Assembly (NCBI RefSeq): GCF_900700375.1
Contig: NC_041710.1
Span: 29,600,045-29,664,044 of the forward strand
DNA length: 64,000 bases
Source: Denticeps clupeoides
Lineage: Eukaryota; Chordata; Actinopteri; Clupeiformes; Denticipitidae
Reading direction: 5' to 3'
The position numbers and the translations under genes are program-made. A model generated the notes under the pieces. It was not told where the DNA came from and ran no database searches. It saw nothing but the letters and a program-made list of their open reading frames with translations. Below, in pieces: positions 35,901 through 45,708 of this stretch (position 1 is its first letter; each line of letters starts with the position of its first letter).

Positions 35901-38716
35901 GGCACCAACAATAGAATTAGGAGGAATATTAGGATGAATAAACAGTCAGATTGAAGATCCTCACCAAGTCTGGAGCCATCAACACTGTCACCCCTGTCGC
36001 TCCCTTCCAGCTCTTTGATGCTGTTCTCCAACTCAATCTTCAACTCTTTTTTTGAGGGATATCATAAACATTCATTAAAAAAGTCAATAGAATTCAGAAC
36101 TACTGTGTTCTTATCACATTCTGACATTTCATACAAATTAACACATTTTGTATAATCTGGTCCCTCAGTCCACATTCATGTGTGTTCATTCATGTGCAAA
36201 ATAAACTGCAACAAACTCCAAAAGTCAAAAATATACAAATAAAATAAAATAAAATACAAACCAATTAGCCGCTTTTTGGTTTCTTCAGTGGAGGGTTTAT
36301 TTTGCAGCACAAAAATCTGTTCCTGCAGCTGTACAATCTTTAAAACTGCAGAAAATGATAAAACATGAGGCAATTGATTAAAAAAAAAAACCTTCTATGC
36401 ACTGAGGACTTGGAACCTGCACTGTCACACTTACTCAGGTCTGAACCGCCACCTGCAGTTGCAAGTTTGTTCTGAGCGATCTTCAGTTCCTTCTCCTTTT
36501 CTTCAAACTGTCTTTTCAGCCCTGAAAAGACAAAAAGATTCACGACTCTGAGTCTTGGTCCTTTGAAACGAATAATGGCAGAATGGGAGTTCATCAGAGG
36601 AACATACCAGAAAGTCTGACAGTGCTCTTCTCTGTGGCAATCTGTGCCTCGATGTTTTTATACTCGACATAGATTGAAAGGGCCTCCAGAGCTTTGGGGG
36701 AAGAACAAACCGAGTTATTGAAGGTCTTAGCTTGGAGAAACATCTGTGTTCAGAACATATCTGACCACCATCTAGTTTTCCTCAACCATTTGATTTGTCG
36801 ACAGCCAGAGTTGCCGAGGTTTAGACTAGTAAACCTGTTCTGGCTTGAGTACTTGTGCAGAATCTTTTAAAGGCTGCTCAGTCGAAACTCATTGTATACA
36901 GTCCAGACTGTTTGCTATGCTGCCCTTTATAACCTTTAATAATTCCTCACACTTTCCTGCTTTGCTAATTGTAGAATTGAAAACTAGGCTTCCCTGTATG
37001 TCTTTGTATAACTGTTGTATCGCGTGTGTAATGCCTAGTTGTGGTTTTAATACCAATATCTTAACTTTCATTGCAAAAGTGAAAAAAAAAATCCTGAAAT
37101 ATGCAAACACGGTTTATAAAAGTGATTCAGATTCTTATCAGAAAAAAGGTACAGACACCCCACATCACCATTCAAAACTCAAAATCTTGCTCCACCAGAT
37201 GCACAGATGTATCTGCATATCTAAATAAAGTATTTTTTTCACACTTTTGAATCAGTGAGTTAGTGCAGCCAATGTATTTTTACATTTACTAAATCAAACT
37301 TACTCAATTTTGCAATCGTTGTAGTTTTGGGCCCCATCTGGTCCATCATACGGCTCAAGTCCCTTTGCATTTCTGTATAAAATATAGATAAATATAGATA
37401 GCATCTAGGTCAATCCAGAAAACAAAGGAGACAATCCCATGCCCAGGTTGATGTTATCAATTACTTCAAATTAATTTAAAACTTTAAAACTTTTTACTTA
37501 CAAATTAATTACACTTAAAATATTTATTAAGCCACTGTAAGGACAACATCATTTTTCATTTTGGTGCATGTAATTTTTCTTAACATATGCACACAAGGAA
37601 TTGTTTCCTGAAAAATGCTTCTTTATTTGCAACGTGTATAGAACTTGTGTAGCACTGCAGAAAATACCAGAATTTTACTTTATTTACAGTTATTTGACCC
37701 AGATGGACCTCATGATGTATTATGAGAAGCATTTAATAGATTGAATAGCCTCATCCACAAAACAGTTTTAGATCACCTGCAATTCGTAGCTCAGTCTCAT
37801 ATCCAGTTGTCTCGCACTGCCTCGTCAGCTGTCTGATCTTCTTCTTCAAATCGAAGTTTGCACGTTCTGAGAAGGTCAGAGAATAATTACACTTCAGACA
37901 ATTTTATTCTAGCTCACCAATTTAAAAACCATTCTATCCGAACTAACCCAGCTCTTTGTTTGAATCTGTCTTTTGTCTCAGCAAGGTCTTTGTAAAGTTC
38001 ATTTCTTCTTCCAAACCTGATGGCAAATACATGCATTTTTAATAATAGCATAGCATCAGGACAAATAGCAATCCCATTAATTTGCTGTTTTAGGAACAGA
38101 TAAAGAATAAAATTCACATTCAGATTTACGGGCACTTACCAATGCATGCATATATGAATGTGGTCTGAAAATAGAAATAAAGGGCTTATTTGGGGCCATT
38201 AAAAAATATTGCAGGTTATAGTTAAGACTTAAATTTTTTTACCTCAACTGAAGTCGAATCGTCTTTTTTAATATCCTGTAAAAAACATTCGGAAAGAGAA
38301 ACATTATCATTATAATCATTATCGCAGCATCATTTGAGGAGGGCATTAAGACTCAAACTTTTTGGAAGAAAACTCACGGCAACGTTGAACGACTTGAGCA
38401 GAGCACGGTATTTTTCGTAGATGTTTTTCGCATCTCTCAGCACACGGACAGCCGGACGACTGTGTTCCGCCGCAGGCCAAACTGCAACCAATGTAGAATT
38501 CACTTTCCACCTCTATTCATCACGCCTTCAGTCATAATACAGGCTAGTAGACATCATGAATTCCACCAATAATAAACCTCTAATTTACTCTCGACGGTGA
38601 AGCGGTGAACTAGAAGCCAGGCGCGCTATCTTGGCCTTACCATGTCTACCTTCCGCTGTGAGGAGGAGCAGAAGGGAGGTGAGGACGAGCGTCAGGAGGA
38701 CCTTGGTGCCGCTCAT
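21916..38716 (-). CDS. Secreted long coiled-coil protein with C-terminal PRY-SPRY (B30.2) domain, 71 exons
   Basis: I read 71 coding exons (6,015 nt, 2,004 residues). Exon 1 (38641-38716) encodes a signal peptide, MSGTKVLLTLVLTSLLLLLT. Exons 2-4 (38378-38481, 38243-38275, 38140-38164) encode a short linker. Exons 5-66 encode a heptad-rich rod made of a repeated 12-exon unit (separate entries). Exons 67-70 (23659-23775, 23106-23243, 22834-22926, 22609-22643) add unrepeated coiled coil. The last exon (21916-22461) is a full PRY-SPRY domain: LDP-type PRY motif IDPDTAHPNLKLSSD, then YWEVTVAG and GVLVDFKKGDVSFYD. Two other in-phase choices exist at its clustered AG acceptors (22458). No transmembrane segment, RING, B-box or Ig fold was seen, so secretion is likely. 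A partner-binding or immune role is inferred only from B30.2. Not a family I recognise. Confidence 0.85.
23302..23462 (+). mobile_element. SINE family B, diverged copy
   Basis: Head ggccagtagtggctaa, box B aggttcaaatccc, body catggctgcccactaaggg. Located in the intron between exons 67 and 68 of the coiled-coil/B30.2 gene. Confidence 0.7.
23875..25659 (-). CDS. Coiled-coil/B30.2 gene: final partial unit (positions 1-8)
   Basis: Exons 59-66: 25591-25659, 25052-25141, 24892-24969, 24711-24800, 24534-24623, 24227-24304, 24063-24125, 23875-23934 (residues about 1490-1695). Position 2 (LMALQDEVSSVNQRLAKAKE) mirrors the preceding unit (MSLEDEVTMLTNRLSKTKE). After position 8 the repeat stops and the longer exons 67-69 follow. 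The wide intron between exons 59 and 60 (25142-25590) has no recognised exon. Confidence 0.8.
25749..28166 (-). CDS. Coiled-coil/B30.2 gene: fourth complete 12-exon unit
   Basis: Exons 47-58: 28098-28166, 27732-27821, 27540-27617, 27357-27446, 27186-27275, 26981-27070, 26595-26657, 26460-26522, 26321-26377, 26152-26229, 25976-26062, 25749-25829 (residues about 1178-1489). Position 1 (EMDEMLESLQGKEKEKVKQ) is close to position 1 of the next copy (ELDEMLNELQGKDKEKMKQ), showing the clearest unit-to-unit similarity. Confidence 0.8.
28239..30734 (-). CDS. Coiled-coil/B30.2 gene: third complete 12-exon unit
   Basis: Exons 35-46: 30666-30734, 30455-30544, 29975-30049, 29751-29840, 29552-29641, 29365-29454, 29190-29252, 29038-29100, 28897-28953, 28734-28811, 28552-28638, 28239-28319 (residues about 867-1177). 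A (TG)n microsatellite at 29937-29966 sits close to the donor of exon 37. Confidence 0.8.
29937..29966. repeat. (TG)n microsatellite
   Basis: About 15 TG units next to the donor of exon 37 of the coiled-coil/B30.2 gene. Confidence 0.95.
30899..33133 (-). CDS. Coiled-coil/B30.2 gene: second complete 12-exon unit
   Basis: Exons 23-34: 33071-33133, 32856-32945, 32688-32768, 32509-32598, 32345-32434, 32176-32265, 31935-31997, 31802-31852, 31534-31590, 31338-31415, 31158-31241, 30899-30979 (residues about 561-866). Lengths at positions 2 and 4-7 are identical to those in the next two units. Position 8 is four codons shorter (51 against 63 nt). Confidence 0.8.
33209..36045 (-). CDS. Coiled-coil/B30.2 gene: first complete 12-exon unit
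   Basis: Exons 11-22: 35965-36045, 35802-35891, 34984-35064, 34813-34902, 34455-34544, 34276-34365, 34072-34134, 33904-33966, 33755-33811, 33565-33648, 33392-33478, 33209-33292 (residues about 241-560). Position 7 reads LKAKEEENFELE, which in the fourth full unit is LKAIEEENANLK. Position 8 keeps a cysteine (KECTGLLDK). The unit is stretched by an interspersed repeat between exons 12 and 13. Confidence 0.8.
35115..35540. repeat. Unclassified interspersed repeat, copy 1
   Basis: Contains tttattgtcatttcagctac, gacggtacat, acataccgacataaagtg and ggtgaaatgaatttt-like segments, in the same order as a second copy at 43662-43905 (in dhrs1 intron 1). It interrupts the first full unit of the coiled-coil/B30.2 gene between exons 12 and 13. 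Class not determined. Confidence 0.65.
36262..38016 (-). CDS. Coiled-coil/B30.2 gene: partial N-terminal repeat unit (unit positions 7-12)
   Basis: Exons 5-10: 37948-38016, 37777-37866, 37304-37372, 36608-36691, 36435-36521, 36262-36345 (residues about 80-240). By order, length and sequence they correspond to positions 7-12 of the 12-exon unit. For example exon 9 (QFEEKEKELKIAQNKLA, 87 nt) matches position 11 and exon 10 (84 nt) position 12. Exons 5 and 6 are longer than their counterparts and the most diverged. Confidence 0.75.
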
Positions 38717-38754
38717 GGCTGCACGTCTGCTGCAGACTGGTGGTGTCATCGTTC

Positions 38755-38775
38755 ATCGCGGCTTTTATGCGCCGT
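38755..38775 (-). promoter_or_regulatory. Probable TATA box of the coiled-coil/B30.2 gene
   Basis: On the minus strand, gcataaaagc lies about 50 bases upstream of the ATG at 38716, a plausible TATA position if the leader is short. There is no CpG island, unlike the housekeeping genes in this window. Confidence 0.5.
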
Positions 38776-39291
38776 CCAGTGCATGCTCCTTTTACGAAAC
38801 GACATGACGCTCTGGATTAAAAGCAGAACAGAGGACAGATTAAGAACAACATGATGTCTATGTCATGGTGTCCAACAGGCGCTCATCACCACCAACTGCC
38901 TCTCATCTGCACCGCAAACTACAAGAGAAACACACCTCTGGTTTTTCCCTCTTCTCGTGTCATTTGCCTGGACTAGGATTGTCCACACGTGCGCTTCTGT
39001 GTTTTGTCAAGTGCTTTTGCCATGAGAATAAATGGCTCCTTGTGATCTCACATCCCTGGCATCTACCAACACAATCAACTTCTTCTTCAGCCCAGTAATC
39101 TTCCTTTTCTTGCAAATGCCGGCCGGTGGCCTCCCCAGCTCCATATCTCATTCGCAGGGTCCAGGGAGTTTCCCATTTCTCCCTGGTCTGCGAACAAGCA
39201 CGCTGAGGCCCATCATGGTCTATGTCTCCTGTTTGCGCGTCATGGTGTGAATGTACAGAAGGTGGAAGAGGTGAGCAACAAAGTATTGCTC

Positions 39292-39480
39292 GGGGCAGTG
39301 GTGGCCTAGCGGTTAAGGAAGGTTGCCGCCTAGGTGCCAATGAGCAAAGCATTGTCCCCTTACACTGCTCCCCGGGCGCCTGTCATGGCGCCTGCTCACT
39401 AAGGGTGATGGGTTAAAAGCAGAGGACTCCACTATTTGTTTTAGGGTGTGCACAAAACAAGCTTTCTGTGGGTCTCAAAA
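39292..39480 (+). mobile_element. SINE family B
   Basis: Begins ggggcagtggtggcctagcg and continues with gcaaagcattgtcccc and actaagggtgatgggttaa. The internal tRNA-like part is shortened. Confidence 0.8.
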
Positions 39481-39559
39481 TAGTTAGGACATGGGCATGT
39501 TTGCAATAGCTTAGCATGTCTTATTATTTAAAATAATTTAGAAAACATCCGGCCATTAT

Positions 39560-40016
39560 GAGGTTATGACTTTCAGGAGTTTTGGTGTTGGAATTTGGTC
39601 CGTCTGATAAATTCTTGTCTGATGTAGGTTTCATCTGCTGAAGAGCTTGTGTATTCTTTGTTTGACATATTTTCTGCAGTCCAGGCAGGGGAGATCAGCG
39701 CTCGGACTCTGCTCAGATGAAGACATGCTTTTTATAGTATGTGGTTTTGCATTGTCCTGCTGAAATGAACAAGTTGTTCTGTGGAACAGACATCATCTGG
39801 AGGGATGCATGTTGCTCTGAAACCTTTCAGAATTCATAGTTCCTTCCAAAACATGCAAATTGACCATAATCTGTGCTCTTATGGATCCCCATAGCATCAG
39901 AGGTGCTGGATTTTGAACTGAACATTGATAACAAGCTGGAAGACACCGCTTTTGGGGTCTCAATTTAACAAAATCCTGCCATTTTAACAGGGGTGTGTAC
40001 ACTTTTTCTATCACTG
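39560..40016 (-). mobile_element. Tc1-like DNA transposon fragment
   Basis: The minus strand reads transposase pieces: MLWGSIRAQIMVNLHVLEGT near 39820-39895 and FQQDNAKPHTI near 39732-39768 (catalytic Asp region). The outer inverted repeat ends ctatcactg at about 40016, followed by TA. The second end was not found. A different subfamily from the copy at the window start. Confidence 0.75.
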
Positions 40017-40019
40017 TAT

Positions 40020-41220
40020 CAATTTATTCTAAGTCAATGGGATGCCTCTGCAGATTGTAGCAACCAATTTTCTTTTAAGACCTCTTTTATAAAAACTGCA
40101 TTAACAAATAATAGGACATAAACTGTGTGTAATGTTCTTCATGATGACTTTTAAAACAGGCATGCTGCCATTGTGAAAGGGATGTGTGCAATAAAAAAAA
40201 AGAGAGGTAAAAAGGAACTAGACAGTAATTGTGCATCTGTTTCATGAGATAAAAATCACAAGTGTCCCAGCGGGGAGGCCAGTACTAAGTTGGGGGATGT
40301 TGTACCTGTGTCCTTCCCCCAGAATGTATATATGTATGTGTTAGTAACACATGGCTCACTTTGCTATTGCTTTACTATCAGCATAGTTAAATGTAGTGAG
40401 TGTACCGATCTTCAAAAGCCCAACATGCAACCACCTTTTCATGACCTGTTGCAAAATGTTAATTTTTAGAGGAAATTACTATGCAATGAACCTAAGCAAA
40501 TGTCACGGTGACAGAGTATCCTGTCATTCTCTTGACCAAAACAGAAGTACTGTTAATTCTATTAATTGTTTAAAGATGTTATATTAATTCCTTTTAGAAT
40601 AGTTAGAAAGGGTAATAGTAGTACATTATAACCCCATCCCATAAATACCCCCCCCCCCCCCCAATAACCCCCAAATTACTTGTTGATTCAATTTGATGTA
40701 AAGGAACGAACCTGCATGTACAAAGTGTCTACAAATATTGCTTGACAGATGACTAAAAAATATGCAGTTTGGATAGATTGATTCATTGACTGATATCAGT
40801 GTGGGTCTTAAACATGATGTCAGTTTTGAAACAATGATGTTAATTATGTCACTTATGAAAATATTTTCAACAAATTAACCAGGAGATCATTTCAGTCCTA
40901 CACACAACAGCTGTGAATATTTACAATATATTCTCCTGGTGTGCCAGTACAACAGAGTTACCTGAAATAAAATTCTGTTGATTTAAAACAAAACACTTTA
41001 TTCCATGCTGAAACGGTGCCTTTACTGCTTAAAACTTTGCGTGTCTCGTCGCAAAATAGCTCAACATGACTCAAATCTATATAAAGCTTGTTTTGTGGCT
41101 GGTCAACTGTGAGTCCTTAATTCCCAATTCCTTGTATGAGCTTTCTCACATACTTGGCCAATGAAAGCGATTCTGTTTTGTGCACACTACTACACGCATT
41201 ACGGTAAGTAGAGCTGCTAC
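40020..41220. other. AT-rich spacer with no recognised gene
   Basis: Only a poly-C run (about 40647-40663) and short meaningless open frames were seen between the Tc1 fragment and the dhrs1 pseudogene. Confidence 0.5.
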
Positions 41221-41222
41221 TT

Positions 41223-42692
41223 AACAGACTTTTAAAACAAAGTGCATCAGAGGTGAGCTTATCCCACAATGCAAATTACACTTTATCTGAGCCCAGTTAT
41301 GGGGCAAAAGGATAATGCTTCTATGCTATATATTTTTTTCTGCTGTTTATAATACTGCAGAACACATTTATTTGACGCCCTGGTGTTACAGGCAATTTTT
41401 GAAAATATGGGGAAGAAATTCTGGGATGCCGATCCCTCATTATGGGATGCGATCAACAACACAGGCCTCAGGTACTGGGACTCTAACTTGTCTTCCCATA
41501 ATGTGCAGGAGTTGGACAGTGGTGGCCAAGAAGGTAAGGAAGCAGACCTGTAATCAGAATGTTGCTGGTTTGAATGCCGAGCCACCAAGGTGCCACCAAG
41601 ATTCCACTGAGCAAAGCACCGTCCCCACCCACTGCTCCCCGGGCGCCTGTCATGGCTGCCCACTGCTCACCAAGGGTGATGCTTAAAAACAGAGGACACA
41701 TTTCGTTGTGTCACCCTGCGCTGTGCTGCAGTGTTTCACTTTTCATTTTTAATTGACTTTTTGTCCAGCAGAGGACACTATTTCTGCTCGGTGTATGCAG
41801 CCAGGCTCATGGTGTCACAGGGGCATGAGCTGATCGTTGTCATCTTGTCCTTGGGCAGACTGCATTATTTCTTCAACGTGCCATATGGGGTTGGCAAAGC
41901 TGCCGTGAGTCTATTTGTTTTTGCATTTCATAATCAAGGTCAGAAAATACTGTGATTGTAAAAAACATTCTCATTGTATTTACCACCATACATTTAACTC
42001 CTTTTTGTGGACAGTGTGACAGGTTGGCTGCAGACACACGCTACTGAGCTGAGGAGCAGAGGTGTGGCTCCTCTCAGCCTGTGGCCAGGGGCTGTGCAGA
42101 CAGAGCTTTGTCACCAGCATGTTTCATCCCCTGATGCTGAAACTGTGGTACTTTATAGTGATGTACACACCTTGGAGGCCTTCCACAAAACATAATTTAT
42201 CAGTTAGTGAGATTATTATGCAATTGAACAAAGTCCAATTACAACACTCCTTATCTCACCTCGTGTTGCACAATCATGGCTTCTATCTTAAAGCATCCCT
42301 TTAACTGAGAAATACTGAGAATTCCCCCTGGTCTCATGTTAAAATGTATGGAAAGTACATTTACATATTTACAGATTTTTTTCATCCGAACAGTTTAGAG
42401 AGATATTTGAAAGTGGGGAGACTACAGAATTTAGTGGAAAATGCATTATCAAGCTATCCAAAGGTAAAGCTCTTTTTGTTAAAAAGGATGAATGTGTGGG
42501 TTTGAGCAGAATACCCATTTGTAATTGTCATTTCTTGTGAGCGCATTGAGACACACTGCATGTGATTATGGGCTATGAGAAATAAATGTGGTTGTTGTTC
42601 TTGTACATGGAAAAAGACATGATGTCAATGACAGGACAGGTTCTGATGACCTGTGACCTGGCCAGACACTATGAACTGAACTATTTTGATGG
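41223..42692 (+). pseudogene. Duplicated dhrs1 pseudogene
   Basis: Copies of dhrs1 exon 1 (3-prime end only, 41223-41252), exon 3 (41392-41471), exon 4 (41772-41904), exon 5 (about 42016-42140), exon 6 (about 42390-42463) and exon 7 (about 42610-42691) occur in order with intron remnants, so this is a genomic and not a processed copy. Exon 2 is gone: intron 1 sequence (gacgccctgg) runs straight into the end of intron 2 (tgttacag). Exon 5 has a one-base insertion leading to an early TGA. Exon 8 was not found. The SINE in intron 3 is shared with intact dhrs1. Confidence 0.85.
41512..41755 (+). mobile_element. SINE family B in dhrs1-pseudogene intron 3
   Basis: Same insertion point, relative to exon 3, as the family B SINE in the intact dhrs1 gene, but without the nested family A copy. 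Confidence 0.85.
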
Positions 42693-42929
42693 TAAATTAA
42701 GTTTTGAAATTTAAAAAACAATTTAAATGATATTTATGAATTAAATTGAGTGGGTAAGACACTTGCCAATGAACGTCCTGTGTCCCTTACCTGTCTTACC
42801 TTTGTTCATTGGACTGCCACGATTCATTTTGTCAAGCAATTAAACTTTTTTAGTTACAAGAAAAGGGTTGGCTGTTTGAATGAATTTTAGCAAATGCTGT
42901 GGATCAGCATATATATAGTTATCCAAACT

Positions 42930-43070
42930 TCATTTTACTCTAACCCTAACCCTGCGGCGACTGTATCGACTGTGGGATCCCCAGCATGAAATTTGCAATT
43001 TCCCACTTGTGCGACTAATAAAGGTTGATCTTATCTTATCTTATCTATGACCTTGGTTAAGGTGCGGATC
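42930..43070 (+). mobile_element. 3-prime tail of an unclassified retroposon
   Basis: Contains cgactgtgggatccccagc and gactaataaaggttgatc followed by (TTATC)n, a simple-repeat terminus typical of LINE or SINE 3-prime ends in fishes. Only the tail is visible. Confidence 0.5.
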
Positions 43071-43091
43071 TGAGTGACGCGTGCTTCGAGG

Positions 43092-43163
43092 CGCAGGCTA
43101 CGTTGTGTTTTACGGTAATGAAGGGCGCGCAGGTTACTGTGTGTTTTACGGTAATGGGGGCGC
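43092..43163. repeat. Two tandem copies of a 36-base motif upstream of dhrs1
   Basis: cgcaggctacgttgtg and tgttttacggtaatg recur about 36 bases later with few changes. Lies 200-270 bases before the dhrs1 ATG, within its GC-rich promoter area. Confidence 0.8.
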
Positions 43164-43363
43164 GTCCGCATTTCAGTGTCAAAGTTGAATCTCGTCCGTG
43201 CTACGTTCCTCTAGTAAACACTCTGAAGCGGGGAGAACACACCTAGAACCCTGGAAGGTAAGAACCTATTCCCCTGCGTTCCTCTGTCGAGTCGGAACGT
43301 AAGACGGCAGCGGGACTGTGCGTCGCGTACTTCCACTCCGTAAGCTGACTGTTTCCCGAATAG

Positions 43364-45708
43364 ATGGCGCTCTCCGGCTGGGTGTGTGTGGTGACGGGGG
43401 CTTCGAGAGGCATCGGCAAGGGCGTCGCGTTGCAGCTGTCGGAGGCCGGAGCCACCGTCTACATCACCGGCCGCCAGGAAGACACTTTAAGACAAAGTGC
43501 ATCGGAGGTGAGCCGCAAATTACACCGTAGCCGACTCCAGTTGTGGGGCAAAAGGCGACATTTTCCTGCCGTTTATAACATAACGCTATTGCAGAACATA
43601 CTTATTTGACGCCCTGGTGCACTTTATCGAGCTCAAGTTGAACAGGCCTTCAGATTTTTCTTTAAAAAAATCTTTATTGTCATTTCAGCTATATACGTGA
43701 TAGACGGTACATGTAACATTTAAACAACGTTACATACCGACACAAAGTGTGTGACACAGACAAACTGGGCCACATAAAGTACAAACAGGGGACACGGGCA
43801 GTGCAAGAAGAGCATTAAACTAAAACACGTAGACAACAATGAGACAGACGGAGGTCAACCGGTGAAATGAATAATGAAGGTGCAAAGGAAAGTAAAATAG
43901 TGGCAGTAGTGCATGTTTACATCCCATGACAGGTTGAAGAAAGGGGAGGTCGATGCTTACCCGTGGTCTGTGACTCAACGAAAGAAGAGGACATCAAGCG
44001 GCTGTTTGAAAGAGTTCAGAAGGAGCAAAATGGCAGGCTGGACGTCTTGGTGAACAATGCGTACGGTGGAGTAAATGTAGGTATCGAAGTTATTACCTGC
44101 ATTTTCCTTCCGAAACATGTCCTCTCGTCTACGATGAACTTGTGGTGTGTGTTACAGGCCATTTTTGAAAATATGGGGAAGAAATTCTGGGAAGCCGATC
44201 CCTCATTATGGGATGCAATCAACAACACAGGCCTGAGGTACTGGGACGCTAACTTGTCTTCCCATAACCATAAGTGCAGCAGTCACAGCGGGGCAGTGGT
44301 GGCCTAGCGGGTAAGGAAGCAGACCTGTAATCAGAAGGTTGAAGGTTCAAATCCCCAGCCACCAAGGTTCCTCTGAGCACCGTCACATTTACATTAACAG
44401 CATTTATCAGACGCCCTTATCCAGAGTAACTACAATCAGTAGTTACAGGGACAGTCCCCCCCTGGAGACACTCAGGGTTAAGTGTCTTTCTCAGGGACAC
44501 AATGGTAGTAAGTGGGGTTTGAACCTGGGTCTTCCGGTTCATAGGCGAGGGTGTTACCCACTAGCCATATGATGGCTGCCCACTGCTCACCAAGGGTGAT
44601 GGTTAAAAGCAGAGGACACATTTCACTGTGTCCCCGTGTGCTGTGACGCAGTGTTTCACTATCACTTTTAACCCTGCAGAGGACACTATTTCTGCTCAGT
44701 GTATGCAGCCAGGCTCATGGTGTCACAGGGGCGTGGGCTGATCGTTGTCATCTCGTCCTTGGGCGGAGTGCGTTATTTCTTCAACGTGCCATATGGGGTT
44801 GGCAAAGCTGCTGTGAGTTTGCTTTTCATATATAAAAATGTAGTTTTAGATAATCCATTGAATGGAGAAATATCCATCTCAAATGTAATGGCCTGATCAA
44901 ATTTGACCTTTTTTGTGGACAGTGTGACCGGTTGGCTGCAGACACGGCCATCGAGCTGAGGAGCAGAGGTGTGGCTTCCGTCAGCCTGTGGCCAGGGGCT
45001 GTGCAGACAGAGCTTTTTCACCAGCATATTTCATCCCCCGACGCAGATCCTCGGGTACTTTATAATTTCTCAGTTACGGTCCTTACCTGACTTTTAAAAG
45101 CATGTTTGCTTCTCCTTCTCCATAAACAGATCAAGGACGTGTTTGAAAATGGCGAGAGTACAGAATTTAGTGGAAAGTGCATCGTCAAGCTGGCCAAAGG
45201 TAAAACTCTTTTTGTACGACTGTGTCCTGGGTTTGAGTGGAATACTGACTTGTAATTGTCATTTCTTGTACGTAGATAAAGACCTGATGTCAATGACGGG
45301 GCAGGTTCTGATGACCTCTGACCTGGCCAGACGCTATGGAATGAATGATGTTGATGGTAAATTATGCTTTGACACGTAACAGTTTAAGTGGTTGCAGTGG
45401 CCGCCTAGTGGCTATAAAGAACTGGCCTCGTAACTGAAGGGTTGCGGGTTCAAATACTGACCCGTCGTCCCCACATGCTGCTCCGCAGGCAGCTTTCTAA
45501 GGGCGGTGGGTTAAATGCAGCAGACGCGTTTTGACGTGTGCTGTGCATCACTGTGTCATTCTGTTCGCCAGGGCGCAGCGTGGCTGACTACAGGTCCATG
45601 AAATTCCTGCTGTCCCAGCTACCGTACCTGTCTTGGCTGTCCCCCATTACGCCTCCATTCCTTCGGCTGCCGCGGTTCGTCCTCTCCATGGCCAGCGGGC
45701 GGTTCTGA
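43364..45708 (+). CDS. dhrs1: Dehydrogenase/reductase SDR family member 1, 8 exons
   Basis: An NAD(P)-dependent short-chain dehydrogenase; the mammalian enzyme is reported to reduce steroids and xenobiotic carbonyls at the ER. Exons: 43364-43507, 43933-44076, 44158-44237, 44680-44812, 44923-45054, 45130-45199, 45276-45356, 45572-45708 (921 nt, 306 residues against about 313 in human). Visible family motifs are the cofactor-binding TGASRGIG at residues 11-18, NNAYGG in the central strand, and the catalytic YGVGK (Tyr and Lys) with VVISS upstream. The ATG at 43364 matches the family start. AATAAA at 45785-45790. The last acceptor lies at the end of a SINE-derived stretch. Confidence 0.95.
43662..43905. 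repeat. Unclassified interspersed repeat, copy 2
   Basis: Matches the repeat at 35115-35540 in order and sequence (tttattgtcatttcagct, acataccgacacaaagtg, ccggtgaaatgaataatg). Lies in dhrs1 intron 1, and is absent from the corresponding remnant in the pseudogene, where exon 2 is also lost. Confidence 0.65.
44285..44670 (+). mobile_element. SINE family B interrupted by a SINE family A copy
   Basis: Family B head (ggggcagtggtggcctagcg) runs to about 44387, a reverse-oriented family A SINE fills about 44388-44570, and the family B body resumes at about 44571 (gatggctgcccactgctcac). Located in dhrs1 intron 3, ending just before exon 4. Confidence 0.85.
45392..45562 (+). mobile_element. SINE family B, diverged
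   Basis: ttgcagtggccgcctagtgg head, box B gcgggttcaaatac, body gggcggtgggttaaatgcag. Fills most of dhrs1 intron 7, ending about 10 bases before the exon 8 acceptor. Confidence 0.7.

Noticed and set aside
38959-39352. 130-codon minus-strand frame upstream of the coiled-coil/B30.2 gene
   Set aside because: Low complexity, runs into a SINE, and shows no splice or domain support.
42943-42956. ctaaccctaaccct telomere-like motif
   Set aside because: Only about two units, within a retroposon tail. Too short to be an interstitial telomere.
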